From NCBI GenBank assembly GCA_000499405.2, contig HG738139.1:15093723-15157722 (forward strand): a stretch of 64,000 bases of DNA, written 5' to 3'. Below are positions 24,101-43,057 of the stretch, piece after piece. Below the pieces are notes generated by a model. The model saw nothing but the letters and a program-made list of their open reading frames with translations. It was not told where the DNA came from and searched no databases. Position 1 is the first letter of the stretch. Each line of letters opens with the position of its first letter. Made by a program: the position numbers and the translations under genes. The stretch is from Onchocerca volvulus. Taxonomy: Eukaryota; Nematoda; Chromadorea; Rhabditida; Onchocercidae.

Positions 24101-27100
24101 TTTCAATAATGAGCCAACAAAAATTAGACCTTAGTAATAGCAATCTGGAATCGTCGATGGGACGGTTGGCATAGGTCAACCAATCGACCATAGACACGAT
24201 CTGGAAAGATACGCTTTAAATTTTCGATTGTTTCATTCCGTTTCCTATTTCGTTCTGATTCTGCTGTATCACCATGTGCTTCCGACAGTTGTCTTGAGAC
24301 ATTATTTAATTCCGATGTTACTTTTTCCAAACGTTCTTTTGATTCGCGCACCTATAATTTTTGTTTTTCAAAATTCTTGAAATCATCGAAAGAGTGACTA
24401 GTCGACGACATCGGTAACAGGTGATGCTATACATGACTGCAGATTAAAAAGTATATATACATTAAAAAAATAAGCATTCAATGCAGGAAAATATAAGGAT
24501 CTAAAATTCAAAAAATCTGAATTTAATTTCAAATAATTTTGAAAATAAGGCAATAAATGCAAGAAAATGAAATGGCACACCTGAACTTCAAGATTTTGCA
24601 AATTTTTTTTCTCGTCGTCAATTAAATTACTCTGTGACACGATATTTTCTGAAAGCTGTTCTCCCTGACGTGACATACGCTCAATTTCTTGCTCCTTCTA
24701 AAAAATTTCCGTCAATTTTCTATATTCAGTTTAAAAATTCGGAAACCATTAATTTGTGAACTCATATTTGTATATTTTATTTAGACTTTGTGAAGTTACC
24801 AAGATAGTATGTCATTAAAAATTAAAATTCAAAGTCCAGCTGCTAATGAAAATTATTCCATGAGTGTAGTGCATGGGAAACATATTTAGCCTCTTCGAAA
24901 GGATATTTGCATGCGAAGCTACCGAAGTAGTAATTACGCTACAGTAAATTTCACGAAAAACGAACATTTTTAACGCGATCATTTGCATGAGCTAAACGTC
25001 TCTGTTCAAATTGCAAATTATTCTTTTCAGTTTCTTGCTCTTGTAACAATTTGTTAAGTTCCATATCTATAACACCACAGCGTTTTGTTGCTTCACCTTT
25101 CAGTCCATAGTATTCGTTTACCTTAAACATAATCATATCAAACGAATATGAAATGTAAATTTAAATGAATACAAATTTTCAGTTACGAAAAAATATTTTG
25201 AACAATTTATTCGCTGCAACTCATGTTTATTCGTCGTTACGAAACGAAAAATCTTCCAATGCTTTGGAAAATAAACAGCAAAATAATCAATACACCCAAG
25301 TTTAATGGCTACGCACCATCACATCGTTGACTGCCAAAAAATTCATTACCTGCGTATCACTTAGTTGCATTGCTAATTCTTGTGATTCAGTTGCAATTTT
25401 GGCTTCGCAGTTTTGTTTTTTCTGCTCAACATCACTAAAAAAGAATAACCCTTTACAGATGGAGCCAATTTAGATTAATTTAAATCATTATGATCTGAGG
25501 CATCATAGTTCCATACCTAAGTTGTTGTTTCAGCGCGATTATATTGGTCTCATGAGCTTCAGCTGCTCGCTGCGCATTAGAATGTGCTTTATTAACCATT
25601 TCAAGCTTTGCTTTCACATGTACAACTCCCTGTTTAGCAGCAACATATCGTGGCTTTTGTGTCATTACTTCTTTCTCCTAAAAATGGCTAATGTAAAAAT
25701 TATGCTCAGATATAACGTATAAAACTTATAAATTTACATTTTATATCAAAAACTACGAGCAACTTAATCGTTGCAAATAACTCTTAAATAAATGGAGCAT
25801 GCCAAATATCAAATGTATTTTTCACGATATTTTCAGATTTTCTAGATATTTTACTCTATCGCACATCTATCCATTGCTATGAGTACAGAAAAAGAAAAAT
25901 TCCCCTGTACCCTAAAATATGCAACATAAGTGGAAAATTAACTTGGATATCCATCAGCTATAGGAGCATTAATCCGTTATCAGAAAATTGCTGATGCGCA
26001 TTCGTGATAGAAGAAGCAAAAACTGATTATAGAGTTATATCTTCATATCTCAAACAATATACCTTTCCAGATGTTTTATTTTCCAGTTTATGAACTTCTT
26101 TTAAAACTTTCTTGTGTTCTTGTTGCTTCGCTGTCACGGCTGCGTCACATTCTACTTTTTTATTGGTCAACTCAGTTACTATTTCTTTTTTACGTTTCCA
26201 ATCGCTTGTAGTCTCTTTTGCCATTTTTTCTGCGTAAAACAATTGCATAAGATAAACTTGACGTTGTTTCGCTTCCTGCAATCCATACTATTAATTTGCC
26301 AATAACTACCAACAACCAAGGTCAAAAGTTACATCTTTAAAGTTAGTTTTATCCCACATATATTTATTCTTCAATGATGGGATTTCGAAGATTTTCAGGT
26401 CATTGGATGCAGCTGGATGAATGAATGCAAGATTCGACGTAAAAAACCAAATTATTCCATCCAATCAATCATTAAGCAATAGCAATTAGTATTTATTTCT
26501 CTAGTTACTGAAAAATATTCTTCCTTTTTTTTCCCATCAAATTTCTTTCATAAAATTAAGGCATTCAATAACTATCTAAGGACTATACTATTAATTTTTC
26601 TTTTTTAATGCCTCGTAAGATAATATCTGCTTTTATCCTTAACTTAGTTACTTATAAACAATCTGATGATAATTTAACAAGCTATACAAGATGACAAAAT
26701 ATATTGCCCTGTATATGATCTAACATAGAGGAATCATTAAAGAATACTAACAGCTAATTATTAAGCATATTTGAAACGCAAACCAGCTCTTCCTTCAACA
26801 TTTGATATTTTTCGGCTTCATCTTTTTCCAACTTAGCTTCACGCTTTTCCAGTGCGATTCCTCGCCGTTTATTTAAATTGAAAGCTGCTTCCTCTTCCGC
26901 CTTCGACAATTCTGCCTTTAAACGATCATAATCTGCTTGAAATTCACATGATCTGGAAAATTATGCAATGAAACAAAATTCTAAACGATTATATATTTTA
27001 TTCAAGATTTATTTTCAAGAACTTGCTCATACTTGAATTAGATGCTTATGAAAAAGATGATTTTATAATTAAATGAGAATTAAGTCCATGAAAATCACGT

Positions 27101-28571
27101 ATATAATATCCGAAAAAAAAACCAAACCGTGAAATTTCCTCAAACATTTGCGTCAACTCTCGCGGGTTTTTCATTGCAACCTGTTCAACTTGCCCTTGGT
27201 ACACAAGAAAATTTTTTGCCTTCATGAATACATTTATTTCTTCCAATGCGTGGCCATATTGTTGCGGTGTAACAGTCTGTAATTACTTGAATGAAAGCTA
27301 CTAAAAATAAAGAAACTCCAGATACAGTAGAAGAACAATCAAATATTTCTCCCTTTATCAAAAAATATGAGTTAAGAAGTGATACAATTTAAGTAATATA
27401 ATTAACTGGGAATAAAGTAATACAAGGAACTATAATTAATCTAAGAGATGTAATAACTTCAAGTAACCTAATCATTCGAAAAAGTTTTCAGTAAAATAAA
27501 GTTAAAAGATTTAAAATGTTATGCAATACTTTGCCATCGACCCGATATTCTGAACCAGATCCGGTTACCAAACGTGTAAAAGCATGCATATGTCTATCAT
27601 CATCTTCGTAATTCATTGTCACATGGCAACGATTTGCTACTGCTTTACCTACTGGTGCGCCATGTATTAGATCCTGTAAAATGTGCAAAATTAATAAATT
27701 ACAGCTATCAAAACACATTAATTTATCAGAGGGAAAAAAGCGAAGCAATCTAAATTACGGAAATCATGAATATCTTAACTAGATAGAATATACGATATGG
27801 TTGAGGTATGAATCGTAAATCTGTAAATTTTCGAGTAAATCGATCCAATATGCAATCGTATTATATTAGATTACATGTTCTATTAACTGTTAGTCCAATT
27901 AAGAAAATTTATTTATTATATTAAAAAATATTTAGCTAACATGTAGCTTCTTCACTCGCAGATTACTTGCTTTTTCGCCAAGCACAAAACACATTGCATC
28001 CATCAAGTTCGATTTACCTGAAATGGATTTTATAACGCTTCAATTGTTAGGTCAAATTGCATGTAAAATAAGTAATAAACACAAAATCAATCAACAAAGT
28101 GACATAAAATATATCAAATAGTTGATTTATTCAGAATATTATTAGTGATAAGTCGTTTGTTCTGATAAATAATTTGCAATAAATAATAAGTGAAAAACAA
28201 TCCATTGAAAGTTAACAAGATAATCAAAAATATACTTCTCTTAGTCTTTGCATTTTCTTTAATCAGGTTAAAAAATTCTTCAAACTCTCCGAAATGGCAT
28301 CGTAGACTTGTCTTCCGAGAGCTTTGAAGATAATAATGCCAAAACAAATGTATGACGGAGAACAATTATCTATCAGAATCTTTACGTAATCGGTAATGAA
28401 GGCATATTTGCTGCGTAATTACGTTATTGAAACGTAAAATGTATTCGATCAAAAAGAGTTACCTGATCCATTAGGACCAATAATTGCTGTAAACTGCTTG
28501 AATGGTCCAACTATTTGGTTGCCTCTATAAGATTTAAAATTTTCCAATTCCAATGTATGCAATCGTCCCAT
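18137..28571 (-). CDS. smc1: Cohesin subunit SMC1
   Basis: ATPase arm of the cohesin ring, pairing with SMC3 to hold sister chromatids. Twenty-five exons (5' to 3': 28571-28463, 28017-27941, 27673-27530, 27276-27128, 26952-26784, 26275-26063, 25677-25517, 25434-25350, 25121-24966, 24697-24581, 24351-24130, 23985-23837, 23632-23504, 23192-23052, 22851-22632, 22107-21974, 21785-21664, 21322-21237, 21135-21007, 20583-20421, 19945-19836, 19658-19546, 19220-19052, 18875-18627, 18331-18137) join in phase to 1236 residues; the human protein has 1233. Walker A GPNGSGKS is at 32-39, coiled coils flank a hinge at about 505-660, the signature LSGGEK is at 1131-1136 and Walker [12 protein letters not shown] ends near 1165. 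The DNTNIGK tail and the hinge sequence are typical of SMC1 rather than other SMCs. The end of exon 9 could instead be 24975. A 5-nt leader follows a TTTTCAG acceptor. Confidence 0.97.
18408..18458. repeat. Hairpin in the last SMC1 intron
   Basis: Arms 18408-18430 and 18436-18458 are complementary at about 19 of 23 positions with a 5-nt loop. It lies between the exon with the Walker B motif and the terminal exon. Confidence 0.7.
23750..23776 (-). other. G-quadruplex motif in an SMC1 intron
   Basis: The plus strand has CCC, CCCC, CCCCC and CCC separated by 4, 3 and 5 nt. The SMC1 sense strand therefore has four G-runs of three or more with short loops, the standard intramolecular G4 pattern. 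It sits in intron 12 (23633-23836), just downstream of the exon encoding part of the hinge. Such a G/C block is rare in this AT-rich window. Confidence 0.85.
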
Positions 28572-28576
28572 GTTTA

Positions 28577-28588
28577 CTGAAAACATAA
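28577..28588 (-). promoter_or_regulatory. Probable spliced-leader acceptor of SMC1
   Basis: On the minus strand, ATGTTTTCAG is followed by TAAAC and the start codon. The acceptor has no upstream coding exon to pair with, so a 5-nt trans-spliced leader is the simplest reading. Confidence 0.55.
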
Positions 28589-29708
28589 AATGAAAATTCA
28601 AATCGGAATTGCAATAAACAATGACAACAATAACGAATCGTTACAGCATTAAAATACTTTCATAAATTCACTAATAAACGGTGATGCCAGAAGTATGAAA
28701 TCTTGAGTTAAAAATTGAAAAGATTTAAATCGAGAATCATTGATCATAATATCTTGATTCAGAATCACGGGTTATTAAACTTAGAACTACAGAACAAAAA
28801 CTTATGAGATTTAGAATTATCTGATCATGAAAATATTCTAATCGAATAAAATATATCCCTTTGCTAAACAAATGAGACGTATCACTTATTTAATGAATTA
28901 TTCAAGCATTTTATACCGTATTCATATTTGAAATTTTTTTGACAATTTTAATAATTTTAAATCACTCTCAATCACTATCGCTTCACTCATACCTAATTAT
29001 TTCGTTGATTTTCTCAATCTCTAATACTTATTATCTGGTACAAGCCCTTAATATCTCCTCAATTATTTCCGATATTTTTGCTGTATACAAAAGCAATTCA
29101 TTAAAACGGTTTCTCTCATCTTCCTGGGATTAGTGTAGACGTACCCGTGATATCGCAAAAGACTTATGAATCTGCCGAATTTTCTTAAGATCTAATACGA
29201 TTTCCGTACATTGATCGGAAAATATTGGATCTTGTTTATTTCACTCAATTTAATAAAAATATTTTGGAAATTGTAATTTGTCGAAATCGATAGATGACAG
29301 TGTGAGCTTGCATTTTCCAAATTCTAGTAAGACTTTAAGATCTATGTTTAGGCAGAAAGTTTGCATTTGTTCAAACTAGTGAATGGCAAGGACTAAAGAA
29401 AATATAAACTAGATGCAACTGAAAAATGCGGAATGTATTTTATTTCATACAGGAAAAAAAAATGTTTCATTGCGTAGCTGCGTTAAATCCTCATCCTGCG
29501 TGGAAATGAGTTACTTTGTTGGGATTTCTTAGGTATTTATTCATAAATTTTGGTAAAAAGGTTATTGATGTCATATGTGACTGGTGGAAATTAATCATTT
29601 TTTTTTTCTTCATGTTTGAATTCTGATAAAGATTCTGATTACTTTTCTGACTAAAATTCTGGTCATAAATCCCGATTATTTTATAGATAGCAATAAGAGG
29701 GGAAAGTG
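28589..29708. promoter_or_regulatory. Divergent upstream region shared by SMC1 and GlnRS
   Basis: About 1.1 kb separates the two start codons. It is AT-rich with no exon, and must hold promoter elements for both genes unless a leader exon lies elsewhere. A TTATTTTATAG acceptor at 29677-29687, 21 nt before the GlnRS ATG, could receive a spliced leader. I recognise no specific factor sites. Confidence 0.45.
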
Positions 29709-37213
<7,505 letters not shown>

Positions 37214-38470
37214 TTATAGAGGTTCTTCTATAACAATTTTTAACTTTGTTTTTGTTTGGGAAGTTTAACTGTACCATTTGGCAATGTGAAGTCATGGAAA
37301 TTAAATGCGTTAATTTTATTTTACTTGTGTTTTTAATATTTCAATTTGAGGTTTTAGTATGTCTGTATGTTTATATATATGTATATATATGCATATAGAA
37401 TTCATGTTTTTTTTAAAGATATTGCATAATTTTGTGAAAGATTAGAAACCGATGAACAAAAAATCGTATTGAGCTTTTATAAATTATCATCTTATTGCTT
37501 TTGTTATTGTAACCATAACATTACAATTATAGGAAAAGATATCCATCTTTTTTGGAGAAAACAGTTGCAGATTTTTAGTCAATTTGAAGAGTATGCTAAT
37601 CGTGCATTATTAGGAAATCGTCTATTCGGAATGGTCATTATTGATTTTGTTGAGATTTGTCAGATATTTTCTAGCATATTACCTATATGTTATTGTTATT
37701 ATTTCCAGTTTCTGTAACATATCAATATAGGTAAATTTTAAGGAGAGAACATACTGTTATAAATTGAAATATATTCTTTTTTTTTATTAATTGAATTTGA
37801 TTAAATTCTAATTAATGTATATGCTGTGCCTTTTCATAGTGTCGCTTGATTGTTATTTAAGAGAAAGTTTCTTTGAATTTGTTTTGTAAAAAAAAAACAA
37901 TTCCAAAAGCTGATTTTCTCAAATTATTTTTGCACTTCCATATAATGATTTGTTAAAGATAAGGCATTCAAGGGAATAAAAATTGTTTTCTGTTAAAAGA
38001 TATTGGACAATGAAGGAATATGAGGATTTTTTCCATTTTTTTTTTTTTTTTTTTCAATTTTATCCTAGATGGTGCATATCGTTTATTCAATTTCCCGGTC
38101 AGTTTTTCGTTTCCAGTAATAGATTAATGTAATACATCTTGTTAATTGAGTTAGTCCATTTCATATTTTAATTTTGATAATTCATCCCTGTAGTGACAAG
38201 AAAGATATTTACAGGAGAGTTCTCTTTAAAAGGATAATTAAGGTAGGTCATTTATTGGGTTCTTATAGCTTTATAGACTTTTCGTCTTTTTCGTTTGAGC
38301 ATTTATCACGGAGATTTTTCAATGAACTTGAGATTGAAAATTCGGTATAAACTTTTCGCGCATGTTATTTTGAAATTAAACCTTTTTATTTTCGCTACAG
38401 AATATTTCTCAGGCAAGTTGCATAAATTTTAGCATCTCATTGAATTTTCAACTTTTGTTCGTTACTATTA
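37214..38470. other. GlnRS-RMND1 intergenic region
   Basis: 1.26 kb with no supported exon. It contains the second copy of the dispersed repeat, a poly-T tract (about 38033-38054) and the GlnRS 3' UTR. An AATAAA occurs near 37974, which is far from the stop; I see no closer canonical signal. An operon between the two same-strand genes is not excluded but nothing supports it. Confidence 0.5.
37364..37486 (+). repeat. Dispersed direct repeat, copy 2
   Basis: Matches 36609-36735: a GTCT(A/G)T start, TATA-rich block, ATTGCATAATTTTGTGAAAG core, then (G/A)AA(G/C)TCGAT-like and AAATCGTA(C/T)TGAGCTTT blocks. It lies 150 bp beyond the GlnRS stop codon. Confidence 0.75.
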
Positions 38471-38480
38471 TCATTTTCAG
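38471..38480 (+). promoter_or_regulatory. Probable spliced-leader acceptor of RMND1
   Basis: ATCATTTTCAG ends at 38480 and is followed by TT and the ATG at 38483. No coding exon upstream fits it. A 2-nt leader after a consensus acceptor supports the chosen start. Confidence 0.6.
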
Positions 38481-38482
38481 TT

Positions 38483-40603
38483 ATGCTGAAATTTTGGAAT
38501 CCTTTACGCTGTTTATTTGGGTCTTTCGAAAAGAAAGCAATTTATTTACATTCAAATACAATAAACAAGAAACAATTATGGACAATGGCTATTCGACGAA
38601 GTCCATTATTGGCCAGGTTTTGTTCCAAACGACAAAATTCTTCGTCGTAGCATTATTTACATGGGAATTTAATTTTAGAAGTTTCATAATCCAAAAAACT
38701 ATTTGATTCTGAGAAATTTTTGAAAAGAAAATCGTTTAGAATACTGTGCATAAAATCGACTAAACATTTTGCGGATACAGCCAGTCAATTGCCATCAATC
38801 GCTGATTCAACAACTGTGGTACGAAAACCAGTTCGTAGACGTAGGCCGTTAACTTCAGTTTATGATTCGACGGTGTGTGTGATATCATTAATTTTATCAA
38901 TTGATTTTTAGTAAGTAAATAAAAATTCTATAGAATTTTTCACTCATTTAAGAATTTAAAAATATTTTGATAATTGTAAAGCTAAAATTTTTACCTATTT
39001 ACTTGATCATAATAAATAAAAGGAATAATAGTTTGTGAATTTTGTAAGAATTGTTTCTTCATATTAAAACCATCTAATTTAGGAAGATTGAAGTGCGCTT
39101 CAAAACATAGAAGTGTTTGAATAGTATTTAGTATATCTTATTACCGTGTATTTCAGCAACCAAGAGGACCGGAAATAATTGGTGTAGCAATGGCGGAATC
39201 TTTCAGGTTGCTTGATTTACTCGATGATGAACATTTGTTCAGTTTATATAACTGTACGCATATTGATGAAGGTACATTTAATTTTTCGATATAGTCAAGA
39301 TAATCGGAATTTATCAAAATAATTCTATTCAATCAATCCCATCGTAATAACGAATCAATTGAGCATAGTGTATCATAGTTTTAATATTTTCTCTCTGCAT
39401 GTCAGTGGTTATAATGATGGCATTTCCAATTTTTCCATTTTAATATTATTTTCTGCTCATTTATACATTTATTCTAGTTTTTATCTAAAACAAGATAAAA
39501 ACTAGAATACATTATATATGAGCAGAAAATAATATTAAAATTGATCGCTAGCTATGAACATTTTTAATGATGAAATAAAATCCTCTTCAGCATTATCATG
39601 TCTTCATTGTTATGAACCAAAATTTTATATTGTTTAAGGTTTTGTTTACTTCTTAGAGATCAGCAAGTTATACACACTTGCATTTTTACTGATATTTTGA
39701 ATAGAAATTATTCAGGAAGTTTCAAAAACTACTTTTCTTTTTTTTTTTTTTTTTTTTTAGAAATCGATGATGGTCTACATTTCGTACCAAAGTCACAATA
39801 CATCATCGATCAGAATGCAGTCAAAGAATTTTTTTTGTTTGCCGATGGTGTTGTTGTTTTTTGGGGAATTAATCATATTGAGGTAGCTGTTTTTTTGTTC
39901 TTTCAAATGATTGCTATTATCGTTATCATTATCAAATAATCATTGAGGAATTATAAATATTAATGATCGTCAAAAAATCTACATTTAGTATTATCTCATC
40001 CTACATTTTAGTGCACTAGATATATACTGAAAGCATTGGAAGACTTTTTTTTGTGTAGCTTGTGTAATGGATGAAATATTGACTAATATTTTTAATTCGT
40101 AAAATATTGTTCGGTTTTTCAGACTTTAAAAAACAAGCAAAAAATTACTAGAACTGTTAAATGAAAGATGAATAAAGAAGATATTAAGCTTGAAAATATA
40201 TTCTTCCAGAAAGTTAGACAGCCAGAACATTGTTTTTAAAACTTCTAAATGATCTAAATATTTGGTTGAGTGAATGAACTAATTTACAGTTTTTGATTCA
40301 TGAAATGTTTTCAAGTTTTCAAACTTTAATTTTTTTTGAATTGCAGCGTAGCCAAATAATGGATATTTTGTCTCAGTATGCTGAATTACCATATGAAGCA
40401 GCAGTTGTTCTAGAAGAAACTGATACGTTATCATTTCGTATGGTGAAAGAGTAAGGATATTTGTACAATACATAATTTTAAAATAAATGGTTTAAATTAT
40501 GTTGTCTTCTTTTTCGCTATATTCTCATATATTTCGCGAGAGTTAGCCTTGTCAGTGCAATCGGTAGTTATTTTTCATCCATATCTTGTACTCATCACTT
40601 TTG

Positions 40604-40635
<32 letters not shown>

Positions 40636-40639
40636 CCCT

Positions 40640-40676
<37 letters not shown>

Positions 40677-43057
40677 TAGAACTATAAACTTAAGAAATTG
40701 GCATCAAAACAGTGATTTCTATTTAAGAGGTGAAACACGGATGAAAGGTGAACAATTGCTGCTTAATTTTACCAATTATTTGGATGGACATTTTTCATCA
40801 TTGGCAACTTTGGAACGATTTGCTTTTTCGCATGGAATGGCTGCATCAGGTAAATTGGTTTGGTATTCATGAGTTCTCCTTTTTTCTTTTTTTTTTTTGG
40901 TGGTGATATTGAAACGCAACTCTACATTAAGATGGTTAATATATGTTAACATGCATATATAACGGAGAACGTAAACTGAAAACAAAACCTACCTCAGAAC
41001 ATGGAGCATAATTATTTTAATTATTTTATTTAACGTATGTTAAAATCTTAACATCGGAAGCTATACTAAAGAGTTAAAATGGTACTGATAATATCAAAAA
41101 GAGTTAAAATGATACTGATAATACAAATTTCATAATTTAATTTCTTGGAAGTTGATTTTTCGTTTTTTGTTGACAAATCTTTTAGTTTTTAGAACTAGAT
41201 ATTGATGCTTTTCTTTTCAATTGTTGGAAACAGCTTTTCTAAAAATGTAAACTCTGAATTTCGTTCCAGTGAAAGTTGCGATATGGGAAGCACAATTGTT
41301 GGAATATGCTGAACCGCTCGCAAAAGCTTCAAAAGGACTGAGTATTGGTAGGATTCCTTTAAAGCGAAAAAATGTGCTGATGCAAACTGGCACTTTATTA
41401 TCACTTAGGTGGGTAAATTATTTCTTCTGTCGTTTTAAATCCTTTCTCGTATATTATTTCTATTCTTATTGGTATTCATACAGTTATTATTGCGTTCTTT
41501 CTTATTTTTACTACTAATCTTCGTCTGATTTTATCATATATGTTTCATGTAATTGATGAAGGATGAAAGCTAATTACAATCACAATTCATAGTTCCTGAA
41601 TAATAATCAATACTTAGCAATTCCTCAAATTGTGGTTGAATCAAATAATTACAATTTTCTTGGTTTATAAAAGTTTTATTACATTCTATCAATTTTTCTG
41701 AGCTATTTCTATCTTTATCTGTACCTATCAAAGACAACTGTTTCCTGCTTTTTTTTCTTTTCGATCTTTTCATTATTACTCTACTTTCGTCGTCTTTTAT
41801 TCATATTTTTAATTGGCACAGTTATCGTAATATAATTCTCGTTACGATTCTTATTCTTATTCATAATTTTACTTTGTAAAAGAGTTAGCTGTACCTTACC
41901 CTTATTTTTATTATTATTCCTTTTTTCAGTTGATTTTCAACTCCTTTTGAAGTATGTTTAAATTACTAAATAACTTAGTTAATCTGGATTATTATTTTTT
42001 TCGAAGATTTTTATTATTATTTCAATTTTTGTTGTTTCCAGGCATTCAATTAATTTAAATACAAATTTGATCGATTCCGATTTTTATTGGGAGAAGCAAG
42101 ATTTAGAGCCGTATTATAGGATGGCTTTAAAACATTTTGCCGTTACCGGTCGACGAAGGTACATGCATTAATTTTTACTTTTGCTGTGATCTTTTTATGC
42201 CCTTCTCAAGGATTCAAGGCACTATTTTGACATTCGTTTTTTTTTTTAGGTGAAATAAAATAGATACTTTTTCAGGATGTTAAACGCACAACTGGATTAT
42301 TGTAGTGAAATATTGAAAGTGGTGAACGATATGCAAACTCATAATCGTGTATGTTTTTAATTTTTTGTTGAATTTTCTTAGTAAAATTACGAGTACTTTT
42401 CATAATGATAATGATACATAATAATGCTTGTATGCATGCATCTCATTATTTTTCTACTTTTCCGGGCTAATATAAATTTTAGTGGGCAATTGTAGTAAAT
42501 TTTTATTAGAAAACAAAAATAAAAATAATTATGATTCTTTATATAGATATCATTAATGTAACAGATTTTGCAAACTTTTTATGGTCATTTAGATCGATAA
42601 TTTTCAGGAATTTACATAGATTGATATTAAAATTGGGAAAGAAAAATTTTCCCTGTTGAGCAGTTATTTTCCTTATTCGATTCTTTATTATTTCTATATT
42701 TTTTTGTTTCTTAGTGATTCTGCACATTTTTTAAAAGTGCAGAATTCTGCAATTGTTTCTTTTAACTTTTTTAAATTGCTTTTTCATATAATCAAAGAAA
42801 CTGGAATTTTAAAGCGATTGGTTTTCCGGAAAATTATTCTTGTTGAAATCCGAAAGTTTATGATTTAATAATAGATGATTTCAAATTTTCAGGAAGCACG
42901 ACTAGAATGGATGATCATTTACCTTATTATAATTGAAGTATTCTTTGCGATAATTGATCATTTTGGTTTTAATTTGGGTCCACCACATAAGGTTCAAATA
43001 GATAACTGTGAAGAATTAGTAGTCAGTATCAAAGAAGCAATGCAAAAACAGCGATGA
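38483..43057 (+). CDS. rmnd1: RMND1/DUF155-family mitochondrial membrane protein
   Basis: RMND1 homologues sit at the mitochondrial inner membrane and support mitochondrial translation; here this is inferred from family membership. Ten exons join in phase: 38483-38616, 38740-38872, 39157-39271, 39761-39882, 40347-40450, 40680-40849, 41270-41408, 42042-42158, 42276-42348 and 42893-43057, giving 423 residues (human 449). The N-terminus (MLKFWNPLRCLFGSFEKKA..., then RRSPLLARIL) is basic, hydrophobic and free of acids at first, like an import presequence. The DUF155 core includes the FLFADGVVVFWG segment (exon 4), the RNWHQNSDFYLRGETRMKGE region (exon 6) and the YYRMALKHFAVTGRRR helix (exon 8). 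A hydrophobic span (MIIYLIIIEVFFAII) in the last exon is the expected C-terminal membrane anchor. Confidence 0.92.
39438..39540. repeat. Near-perfect hairpin in RMND1 intron 3
   Basis: Arms 39438-39486 and 39493-39540 are almost exact inverted copies, with a few mismatches or one bulge in the middle and a 6-nt loop. The outer ends are TTTTAATATTATTTTCTGCTC and its complement. It could be a tiny palindromic element or a recent template-switch product. Confidence 0.9.
40604..40678 (+). repeat. Extended poly-T tract before RMND1 exon 6
   Basis: About 70 nt of T interrupted only by CCCTCCC, running directly into the GTAG acceptor at 40679. It acts as an exaggerated polypyrimidine tract; the true length may be uncertain. 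Confidence 0.85.
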
